The notes under the pieces are model-generated. The model ran no database searches. It was not told the origin of the DNA and worked only from the letters and a program-made list of their open reading frames with translations. DNA of 64,000 bases from NCBI GenBank assembly GCA_902599335.1, contig CACKFA010000006.1, positions 1 through 64,000 of the forward strand, in the 5' to 3' direction. The position numbers were made by a program, and so were the translations under genes. The stretch comes from an uncultured Pelagibacteraceae bacterium. Lineage in GTDB: Bacteria; Pseudomonadota; Alphaproteobacteria; Pelagibacterales; Pelagibacteraceae. Positions 21,023 to 28,886 of the stretch are shown piece after piece; positions within the stretch are counted from its first letter, which is position 1, and each line of letters begins with the position of its first letter.

Positions 21023-21715
21023 TTATCTTGCCAATTTTATGAAAATATCTCCCATCCCACTTTGTAATTGTTCATCAGGCGTATTGTTTCTAAATTCACA
21101 AAATAAACCAGTCACTTGATGATCATCTATTTTGACAATTTCGGATTTATCACAAGATTTAGCTTGATGGAATAATCCAATAACTAGCCTATTATTTAGT
21201 TCTACAACTTGATCTTTTGATAAACTTTCACCATCACAAAAATAATCTCTATTTACTTGATTAGGAAAATTTTTTTTACCACACGGGTTTTTAATGGTTA
21301 AAACATAAAACTCTTTTTCTACATCTTTAAATTTATGTTTCATTTTATCAACTTTTGAATATTTCATTACATCACAAGAACATGGAATACAGCATCTGTA
21401 ATAATCCCCACAAATTTTTTTATTTGTACCAACTTCTTGTAAATATACTTTTTCAGGATCAGCATTAGGATCTATTAAAGAACCAGATACAGCACAATAA
21501 AGTTTATTAAACTCTACAAACTCTTGATAAGTAATGTCTTTATTTAATATATGTTTAAAAAATTTTGGACCAGCAGCGTTTCTATTTCTATCTGGAAATA
21601 TCTTACTCCACTCATTTACTAATTCTTGATAATAATTTCTTTCTTGTGCTTCTAAACTTGAGTTATAAGAAAAAACTAAAAATATGGTAATTATTATAAA
21701 AAAAAATTTTTTCAT
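21023..21715 (-). CDS. exported Cys-rich protein of unknown function
   Basis: N-terminal signal-like hydrophobic segment; CGDYYRCCIPCSCDVMKY cluster. Confidence 0.6.
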   Translation of the reverse strand: MKKFFFIIITIFLVFSYNSSLEAQERNYYQELVNEWSKIFPDRNRNAAGPKFFKHILNKDITYQEFVEFNKLYCAVSGSLIDPNADPEKVYLQEVGTNKKICGDYYRCCIPCSCDVMKYSKVDKMKHKFKDVEKEFYVLTIKNPCGKKNFPNQVNRDYFCDGESLSKDQVVELNNRLVIGLFHQAKSCDKSEIVKIDDHQVTGLFCEFRNNTPDEQLQSGMGDIFIKLAR

Positions 21716-21722
21716 AAAAACA

Positions 21723-23150
21723 TTAATTATTTTGTTTAATTTCCAATGTTTTATTTAATTCATTAATTTCAAAAGTGTTTTCTTCTCCATTAGTCCAAGT
21801 AACAATAATCTTAATATTTCTCTCATTTTTTCGAATTCCGTAATGTGCCACTGGCTCCATTTGACACAAGTATCCTGAGCCTGAATCTATTGTTTTAGAA
21901 TGAGTTCTTAAATTTGAAACAAGAGTTACAGTAGCTCCTCTTGCTGGAGCACCGTGCATATTAATTGGCTTTATCCTTAAGAAATTATTTTTTTTTGAAT
22001 TTGCCTTATATAAAGTTAAAGGCTGATAACCAGATTCTCCATGAGATATTAAAAGCTCAAGTATTCCATCACCGTCTATATCGGCTACTGCAGCTCCTGT
22101 TCCTAATCCATTAGTTTCTAAAGCATTTCCAATATTTATTTCTTTGAATTCACCATTATCAAAAATTTTAAATAATTTATTTGGCTCGCCAATATTATTC
22201 ATGAATACTTCGTCATAACCATCATTATCAAAATCAGCAGAGATTACTGTTCTAATTCTCGATGGGGCGCTAAATTGTTTGTCAGCTATATCTACAAACT
22301 TATTATTTTTTAAAACAAATGCTCGATGAGGCCCTTCCCAATTTGAAGTTAATATATCTAATCTACCTCTATAATAAATATCACTTAGCGCAGTTCCACG
22401 GCCGTTTTGAAAGGTATCATCAACAGCATAATCTTTCGCAAGTTCAACAAAATTTCCATTATTATTATAATATAAAAAATTCTCCCCTCTTTCATTTGCA
22501 GCAAAAATATCAGATCTTCCAGATAAAATATTACCTGAAATAACCGCTCTACCTCCAGTAATTTTATCAATACCTAGCTCTGAAGCTTTGTCTATTATTT
22601 CATTTCCATCTTTTTCATAAAATCTTGTAGGCCCTCCATAATTTGCAACATATATTCCGTAAGCTCCATTTCCATTTCTATCTACACATACAACTGATCT
22701 ACCTGCTGTAAGATTTAAATTTTCCTGGTTTATTTCTAATTCAAATAAATCAAAAAATTTATTTCCATCAAAATCTAATAATCTGTCTGAATATCTTTTG
22801 TTTCCACTATAAGTGTCTGTATTTAAAAAATATATTTCCTCATAACCATCCTGATCAATATCACACGATGCTACTCCTATAGTTTTACGATTTTTGTCTA
22901 TAAATATACTTTGGTTAATTGAATTGAACAAAATACCCTTTTTATGAGCTAGGGCTAAATTATTAAATCCAAATCCAGTTACAATAAATTCAAAATTTCC
23001 ATCGTTGTTTACATCTGAAACGGACACACCATAACTTAATCTAGGTTGATTTTCTAATATTTGGTAAGTTATATCTTCAAAGAAATCATCTGATTTTGAA
23101 TAATTAACAATATTCAAAAATATTAATAAAAATATAAATAATTTTTTCAT
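21723..23150 (-). CDS. exported FG-GAP/VCBS-repeat protein with ASPIC/UnbV-like C-terminal domain
   Basis: Repeated DVNNDGNFEF, DIDQDGYEEIY, DFDNDGYDEVF, DIDGDGILELL; GAPARGATVTL...SGSGYLCQMEPVAHYGI. Confidence 0.85.
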   Translation of the reverse strand: MKKLFIFLLIFLNIVNYSKSDDFFEDITYQILENQPRLSYGVSVSDVNNDGNFEFIVTGFGFNNLALAHKKGILFNSINQSIFIDKNRKTIGVASCDIDQDGYEEIYFLNTDTYSGNKRYSDRLLDFDGNKFFDLFELEINQENLNLTAGRSVVCVDRNGNGAYGIYVANYGGPTRFYEKDGNEIIDKASELGIDKITGGRAVISGNILSGRSDIFAANERGENFLYYNNNGNFVELAKDYAVDDTFQNGRGTALSDIYYRGRLDILTSNWEGPHRAFVLKNNKFVDIADKQFSAPSRIRTVISADFDNDGYDEVFMNNIGEPNKLFKIFDNGEFKEINIGNALETNGLGTGAAVADIDGDGILELLISHGESGYQPLTLYKANSKKNNFLRIKPINMHGAPARGATVTLVSNLRTHSKTIDSGSGYLCQMEPVAHYGIRKNERNIKIIVTWTNGEENTFEINELNKTLEIKQNN

Positions 23151-23251
23151 TTAATTTCCAACTAGACTAAAAATTAAAAATTAAAACTGTTAATATTGGC
23201 ATAGTTAATTTATTGTAATTTCAATAGTAAATATAAAAAATTTAGTTAAAT

Positions 23252-23719
23252 ATGAGTGATCTCAACAAAGCGCCAAACGATTTTTTCAATAATTGGAATA
23301 AAATTAATTCCATGTCATATAAAAATGTTATTGAACTACATGTTAAGAGAAGTAGTGAAAAAAAGATATTAGCTTTAATTCAATTTGAATTAGATCAGTT
23401 TTCAGAAAATGTTCAAAAGGATTTGGTTATTTCTGAAACAAGTTTTTTCTATCAAGAAATATCAAATCTTTTCAGAGACTCAAACTGGTGGTCAACTGCT
23501 ACAGTAACAGATGCTTGTAAATATTATTTAAACTGTGCAAGAAATAATATTTCTTATTTTGAAAACTATATAGAGGCAGATAGTAATTTGTCTCAAAATC
23601 AAAAAAATGAGATATTTGCTTTATATCAATTATGCACTCTATTTGTTTCTTGGAATGCTATTAAAGACAAACAAATAAGAGAAATTATAGATATTAGAAA
23701 AAGTTTATTTTTTAGATAA
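23252..23719 (+). CDS. hypothetical protein, helical
   Basis: 155 aa ORF with plausible start; no family recognised. Confidence 0.55.
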   Translation: MSDLNKAPNDFFNNWNKINSMSYKNVIELHVKRSSEKKILALIQFELDQFSENVQKDLVISETSFFYQEISNLFRDSNWWSTATVTDACKYYLNCARNNISYFENYIEADSNLSQNQKNEIFALYQLCTLFVSWNAIKDKQIREIIDIRKSLFFR

Positions 23720-23728
23720 ATATTTAGA

Positions 23729-23932
23729 TTAATAATATTCATACTTTTTTTCTTGTCTTTTATATCTTTCAGAGCGAATACTGACATAATTACCTTGTTC
23801 ATAGGCATTGCACCAAAAAATACGTCTTTGTTCTCAAGCTAGTGCAGCACGATTACGCTCTATTCTCTCCTTTTCTTTCATTTCTTTAGTAAATTCTCGA
23901 TGTCAAAATAATCCCAAAGTCTTAAATGAAAC
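23729..23932 (-). pseudogene. small reading frame interrupted by two TGA codons (decayed gene or recoded ORF)
   Basis: Frame reads VSFKTLGLF*HREFTKEMKEKERIERNRAALA*EQRRIFWCNAYEQGNYVSIRSERYKRQEKKYEYY*; internal stops are both TGA (23903-23905, 23834-23836). Confidence 0.35.
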
Positions 23933-23978
23933 TTATGTCACAGAGACAGATAATAAATATATTTGTAATTAAAATCTC

Positions 23979-24170
23979 ATGAAAACAATATTTGTTATAG
24001 GTTCAAAAAAACATACACTGAAGTACACAAGAAAAATGCCCGAAGGTGAAGTTAAGAAAATGAAATCATTTGTTACAAACAAAGGTCAAAAGCTTGAGAA
24101 AACTTCAAAATTTAAAATTTTAAAAGTATCAGACGACAATACTTCAAGAACTTTCAAAATCAGTCTTTAA
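23979..24170 (+). CDS. small basic hypothetical protein
   Basis: 63 aa ORF, ATG start, 9 nt upstream of the photolyase gene. Confidence 0.55.
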   Translation: MKTIFVIGSKKHTLKYTRKMPEGEVKKMKSFVTNKGQKLEKTSKFKILKVSDDNTSRTFKISL

Positions 24171-24179
24171 TTATTTAAA

Positions 24180-25637
24180 ATGAACAAAATCGTATGGTTC
24201 AGGAACGATCTACGTGTATCTAATAATGATGCTTTTAACGAAGCTATAAAATCAGGAAAGATTTTACCAATTTACATATTTGATAAAGAATATCACAAAT
24301 TACCTACATCAAGCTCATTCCATTTAGATTTTTTAAAATCATCATTAGACGATTTATCAAAAACACTAAGTGAAAAATATAATGCTAAACTCAATATATA
24401 TTATGGAGATACATTAGAAATTTTAAGTCATTTAACTGATATATATAAAATAAATGATGTTTATTCAAATATAATATTCAAGAACATGTATATAACTAAC
24501 TTAGATAAAGAAGTTAGTTTTTTATTTAAAGAAAAAAATATTAACTGGAGAATATCAAATCAATTTGGCGTTCAACTAAATCATAGAATTAGAAATAAAT
24601 GGTCATATAATTGGAATAAATTTATAGATAGTAAAAGCGCTAATTCAAATTTAAATTGTGAGTTTATTTCAGATGATTATGTAGAAGATTTATCGAAAAT
24701 AAAAACAAATAATTTAGAATATGGAAAAATTCAAATTGGCGGAAGACAAAATGCACTTCAACTTTTAGACTCATTCCTTAATGACAGATCAGAAAATTAC
24801 CAAAAAGAAATGTCTTCACCAATAACTGGAGAAACTTCTTGTTCTAGATTAAGTCCTCATATTGCATTCGGAAATATTTCTATTAAAGAAATTTTTACAA
24901 AAACTAACCATAAATTAAAATCCAAATTGTCTTTTTCAAAAAAGAAATCTTTAATTGCATTTAAAAGTCGATTAGCTTGGCACTGTCATTTTATTCAAAA
25001 GTTATATGATGAACCAGAAATTGAATTTAGAAATATGAATAGCGCTTATAATGGAATAAGAGAAAATGATTTTAATGAAGATTATCATTTAGCATGGAAA
25101 AATGGAACTACTGGTTATCCCTTTGTTGATGCTTGTATGAGGTACCTTAGAACTAATGGATGGATTAATTTTAGAATGAGAGCAATGTTAGTTTCATTTG
25201 CGTCTTATCAATTATGGCTTGATTGGAAAAAAACATCAAAACATTTAGCAAAATTATTTACAGATTATGAGCCAGGCATTCATTATTCACAATTTCAAAT
25301 GCAATCAGGAACAACAGGAATAAATTCAATAAGAATTTACAATCCAATTAAACAATCAATTGATCAAGATCCTAACGGAGATTTTATCAAAAAATGGGTG
25401 CCAGAATTAAAAGAAATACCCAATAAATTAGTCCATGAGCCATGGAAACTAACCTATATTGATCAAAAGGGCCTAGGTATTGAGATAGGAAAACATTATC
25501 CAAATCCAATTGTTGATCACCATTCTTCATCAAAGATTGCAAGAGATAAGATTTGGATGGTTAAAAAAACAGAAGAGGCAAAGTTTAATGCCAAAAAAAT
25601 CTTAGAAAAGCACGCAAGTGTTAAGGGAAGACGATAA
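24180..25637 (+). CDS. phrB: deoxyribodipyrimidine photolyase / cryptochrome family
   Basis: IVWFRNDLRVSNNDAF, TGYPFVDACMRYLRTNGWINFRMRAMLVSF, DYEPGIHYSQFQMQSGTTG. Confidence 0.93.
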   Translation: MNKIVWFRNDLRVSNNDAFNEAIKSGKILPIYIFDKEYHKLPTSSSFHLDFLKSSLDDLSKTLSEKYNAKLNIYYGDTLEILSHLTDIYKINDVYSNIIFKNMYITNLDKEVSFLFKEKNINWRISNQFGVQLNHRIRNKWSYNWNKFIDSKSANSNLNCEFISDDYVEDLSKIKTNNLEYGKIQIGGRQNALQLLDSFLNDRSENYQKEMSSPITGETSCSRLSPHIAFGNISIKEIFTKTNHKLKSKLSFSKKKSLIAFKSRLAWHCHFIQKLYDEPEIEFRNMNSAYNGIRENDFNEDYHLAWKNGTTGYPFVDACMRYLRTNGWINFRMRAMLVSFASYQLWLDWKKTSKHLAKLFTDYEPGIHYSQFQMQSGTTGINSIRIYNPIKQSIDQDPNGDFIKKWVPELKEIPNKLVHEPWKLTYIDQKGLGIEIGKHYPNPIVDHHSSSKIARDKIWMVKKTEEAKFNAKKILEKHASVKGRR

Positions 25638-25695
25638 TATTTTAAAAGTGCAATTAAATTAACAACATTTAAGATTAAACAAGAAAAGTAAAGAT

Positions 25696-25764
25696 GTGAA
25701 TAAAGAAAACTCGCAGAAACTCTGGAAAATTATTCAGGAAGCTGGCGATTATTTGGGGTGCTAG
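25696..25764 (+). pseudogene. truncated 5' copy of the small gene at 27538-27765
   Basis: GTG AAT AAA GAA AAC ... TAT TTG GGG TGC TAG encodes (M)NKENSQKLWKIIQEAGDYLGC*, vs intact MNKENASKLWKMIQEAGDYLVGQL; about 50 of 60 nt identical by eye. Confidence 0.75.
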
Positions 25765-25776
25765 TGGTACACCCGA

Positions 25777-25806
25777 CTTCACACTACCTCACACTACTTC
25801 ACACTA
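25777..25806. repeat. 3 x 10-bp tandem repeat CTTCACACTA / CCTCACACTA / CTTCACACTA
   Basis: Read directly. Confidence 0.9.
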
Positions 25807-25807
25807 G

Positions 25808-25849
25808 TTATGCGGATAATTAAAATTTGATTGAAAATAATTCGCATAA
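25808..25849. repeat. inverted repeat TTATGCG ... CGCATAA (7-bp perfect arms, AT-rich loop)
   Basis: Arms at 25808-25814 and 25843-25849. Confidence 0.7.
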
Positions 25850-25872
25850 AGACTCATCAATTTAAGCAAAAA

Positions 25873-25909
25873 ACTATACCCCAAACTATACCAAGTTGAG
25901 ATAAATCAA
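25873..25909. repeat. left copy of 37-bp imperfect direct repeat ACTATACCCCAAACTATACCAAGTTGAGATAAATCAA
   Basis: 33/37 identical to 27488-27524; contains two ACTATACC words at 12-bp spacing. Confidence 0.9.
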
Positions 25910-25924
25910 CTTAATGTAATATCT

Positions 25925-26377
25925 TTATTCTACTCGTGAATATTCTGATTTAACTCTACGTAAAGGTATGGACGTTTCAACTGAAGAAACACCATCTATT
26001 ACAGTAAGTTTTTTTGTTAAAAAATCTTCAAATTCCTCAACGTCTTTAACCGCAATTCTAATTAAGTAATCCTTAGCACCTGTCATTAACCAACATTCAA
26101 CAACTTCAGGAAAATTTAAAATTTTTTTCTCAAATTTATCAAAATTTTTTGATTGTTGTTTTTCTAAGCTTATAAATATAAATGCAGGAAATTTGTAACC
26201 AAGTGAAGTTTCATCAATATTTATTGAATAATTTTTAATTATATTATTTTCTTCTAATTGGTTTATTCTTCTTGCGGTAGGAGCAATACTTAAATTTATT
26301 TTCTCACTAATATTTTGAAGTGTAGTTTTGCTGTTATTTTTAAGTATTTTTACAATCTTTTTATCAACTTCATCCAT
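25925..26377 (-). CDS. Lrp/AsnC family transcriptional regulator
   Basis: MDEVDKKIVKILKNNSKTTLQNISEKINLSIAPTARRINQLEENNII HTH and C-terminal RAM-like domain. Confidence 0.92.
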   Translation of the reverse strand: MDEVDKKIVKILKNNSKTTLQNISEKINLSIAPTARRINQLEENNIIKNYSINIDETSLGYKFPAFIFISLEKQQSKNFDKFEKKILNFPEVVECWLMTGAKDYLIRIAVKDVEEFEDFLTKKLTVIDGVSSVETSIPLRRVKSEYSRVE

Positions 26378-26494
26378 ATTTTTAATAAATTTTATTAATA
26401 TTTATAAAATATCTTATAAAATTTACTAATATTCAACTATAAATTAGTAATAATAGAGAAAATTTATTTTTAATTTCATGTAATTAATAATTAT

Positions 26495-27463
26495 ATGAAT
26501 AAATCTAAATCATTTGATCCAATCTGGGTTCCAATTATTTCTCAATATCAAAACACAAAAAATTTAGAGCTAGATGAAAAGCTTATTCAAAAACATATCA
26601 ATTGGTTAGACCCACATGTAAAACAATTCTTGGTATGCGGAACTACAGGAGATGGATGGAATTTAACTGATAAATTAATTTTTAATTGGTTAGATATATT
26701 AAATGATAACTCTTTAATCAAAAAAGATAACAAAATATTATTTGGAGCATTTGGAAAAACAACAGAAGATGTTCTAAGACGTGCAGATATCATAGAAAGA
26801 TATATAGATAAAAATGGATCATCTGCTGGTTTTTTTGGATTAACTTTGTGTGCTCCCGTTGACGAAAACATCAAACAAGAAGGAATTATTTCACATTTTA
26901 AGCTTATCATTGAAAATACACATTTACCAATTTCTATCTATCAATTACCTCAAGTAGTAAAATGTAAAATTGAACCTGAAACATTAAAAATATTAAAAGA
27001 TAATTTTCAAGATAGAATTCAATTATTTAAGGATACTAGTGGTGAAGATGATGTTGTGAATTCTAGAATTAATTTTAATGATTTAATATTTTTAAGAGGA
27101 GCAGAAGAAAATTATTTTGATCATTTAAAACCTAATGGGAAATATGATGGATTTTTATTAAGCTCAGCAAATTGTTTTGGTAAAATTTTAAGAGAAATTT
27201 ATAATAATGTTGCAAAGGGTAATTTTAAAGATGCAGAAAAAATGTCTGAGGAACTAAGCGATATAATTAGAATTTCATTCTCAGAAGGTCAAAAACTAGA
27301 TTTTGGAAACCCTTTTTCTAATGTAAATAAAGCATTTGCTCATGTCTTGATTAATAAAGATAATCTTAGTTGCAAAACATGTTTTGACAGAAATATACCT
27401 AATGAATTTTTAAATGATATGTTTCTATTGCTATCTAAATATAACTTAAGAAAATCCTTATAG
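26495..27463 (+). CDS. DapA/dihydrodipicolinate synthase-family aldolase/lyase
   Basis: VCGTTGDGWNLT, ISIYQLPQV, QLFKDTSGED Schiff-base Lys motif, FLRGAEENYFDHLKPNGKYDGFLLSSAN. Confidence 0.85.
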   Translation: MNKSKSFDPIWVPIISQYQNTKNLELDEKLIQKHINWLDPHVKQFLVCGTTGDGWNLTDKLIFNWLDILNDNSLIKKDNKILFGAFGKTTEDVLRRADIIERYIDKNGSSAGFFGLTLCAPVDENIKQEGIISHFKLIIENTHLPISIYQLPQVVKCKIEPETLKILKDNFQDRIQLFKDTSGEDDVVNSRINFNDLIFLRGAEENYFDHLKPNGKYDGFLLSSANCFGKILREIYNNVAKGNFKDAEKMSEELSDIIRISFSEGQKLDFGNPFSNVNKAFAHVLINKDNLSCKTCFDRNIPNEFLNDMFLLLSKYNLRKSL

Positions 27464-27487
27464 GAATTTGTAAAATTTTGTGGGATA

Positions 27488-27524
27488 ACTATACCCAGAA
27501 CTATACCAGATTGAGATAAATCAA
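27488..27524. repeat. right copy of 37-bp imperfect direct repeat ACTATACCCAGAACTATACCAGATTGAGATAAATCAA
   Basis: 33/37 identical to 25873-25909, same orientation. Confidence 0.9.
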
Positions 27525-27537
27525 GGTTTGAAGTAGT

Positions 27538-27765
27538 ATGAATAAAGAAAACGCAAGTAAACTGTGGAAAATGATACAGGAAGCTGGTGATTATTTGGTG
27601 GGGCAATTACCTGACCACCCAAATCACCCAAAAGGAAGAAACCCCTATGCTCATGTTGCTATATGTGTAAAAAGTAAATTCAGTGCAAGCTACAAAGATA
27701 TTCCTGATGAAAAATATAATGATGTTATTAAGTACATTGAATTTTTAAAACAAAATCCAAGTTAA
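27538..27765 (+). CDS. small hypothetical protein (intact copy)
   Basis: 75 aa MNKENASKLWKMIQEAGDYLVGQLPDHPNHPKGRNPYAHVAICVKSKF...; truncated paralog at 25696. Confidence 0.7.
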   Translation: MNKENASKLWKMIQEAGDYLVGQLPDHPNHPKGRNPYAHVAICVKSKFSASYKDIPDEKYNDVIKYIEFLKQNPS

Positions 27766-28881
27766 TTATTGTTTTGGAAAATAATCTTTGAGCTCACCTT
27801 CTCGGTAAACATCAGCTGTACAACAATGAAGGCCTCCTCCAAAAGCATATGCATCTCTAAGTTCAACTGGTATAACTTCCATTCCTAATTTGTCCAACTG
27901 TTCAGCTTGATAAGTTTCGCTTTTTTCCACACATACAGTCTTAGGATCTAATACTAAAACATTCATTGATAGCCATGTTGATGAATAACATAATGGTGGT
28001 GGTTCGTTATGCGCTGGTTGTGCGCTGTCCACTATTTCCCAACCATTATCCTCAAATAATTTTCTTTGTTCTTTAGGAAGTCTTCTTTGTGGGTTATTAA
28101 TAATTAAACCCTCCTTTATTGGTGTAAAAGTTGCATCAATATGAATTGGATAAGGATCACCTGGGAAGTTGACTGCATGAACTCTGTGATCTTTATAATG
28201 TCTTTTAAGCCAATCTATTCCTTTTAAATTTGTTGTAAATCCATGCTGAACAACTAAATCTTTACCAAATCTCAATACATCTGCAGCATCAAACAATGGC
28301 TCTTCTTCAGTAGTTACGAAATATTTTTTTTCTGTCCACTCTAATCTTTTTTGAACACCAATTTTATCTGATAAATAGTCTTTTCTGTAATCTGCATCAG
28401 TTAGTCTTGGTTTTGGAGCAGACTCGTGTCTCATATTAGGATCTTGATTATAATAATCTTTTAAAAGTGGTCGGTAACATAAGTATTCAAACCAACGACA
28501 ACGATAACTCATTGTTGCTTCTAAAATTTCGTTTCCTACTGTCAACAAAACATCTCTTGGAGGCATGCAGCCAAACATTGTTTCAGCCTCCCAATCAGGA
28601 GTGGATGTTTTTTGATTAAAATCTATTGGTATTGGTCGATCAACTTTTATACCTCTTTTTTCAAGTATGTTTGAAAAGTTATCTAATAATTCATTTGCTT
28701 TATCGACAGTATCTTTGGTTCTTGGTCCAAACTGACCTCGCATATCACTGTCTTCTGGAACTTTTGCATCTAATGCTGGCTCTGGTGCTGGTATACAAGT
28801 GCCATCCGCTCTTCCAACAATCACATGTTTTAACGGATCCCATTCATTCCAACTATTAACAATAGTTTTGTTCTTGCTCAT
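27766..28881 (-). CDS. glycine amidinotransferase (AGAT)-family protein
   Basis: NSWNEWDPLKHVIVGRADGTCIP, HIDATFTPI, GGGLHCCTADVYREG catalytic Cys region. Confidence 0.88.
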   Translation of the reverse strand: MSKNKTIVNSWNEWDPLKHVIVGRADGTCIPAPEPALDAKVPEDSDMRGQFGPRTKDTVDKANELLDNFSNILEKRGIKVDRPIPIDFNQKTSTPDWEAETMFGCMPPRDVLLTVGNEILEATMSYRCRWFEYLCYRPLLKDYYNQDPNMRHESAPKPRLTDADYRKDYLSDKIGVQKRLEWTEKKYFVTTEEEPLFDAADVLRFGKDLVVQHGFTTNLKGIDWLKRHYKDHRVHAVNFPGDPYPIHIDATFTPIKEGLIINNPQRRLPKEQRKLFEDNGWEIVDSAQPAHNEPPPLCYSSTWLSMNVLVLDPKTVCVEKSETYQAEQLDKLGMEVIPVELRDAYAFGGGLHCCTADVYREGELKDYFPKQ

Positions 28882-28886
28882 AAAGA

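Noticed and set aside
25690-27540. Complete mobile element or integrase in the repeat-bounded module
   Set aside because: No transposase, integrase or recombinase ORF is visible between or next to the repeats; only the footprint-like structure is reported.
27340-27606. 88-aa minus-strand ORF across the right direct repeat
   Set aside because: Overlaps the dapA-like 3' end and the small hypothetical gene; no start context or family support.
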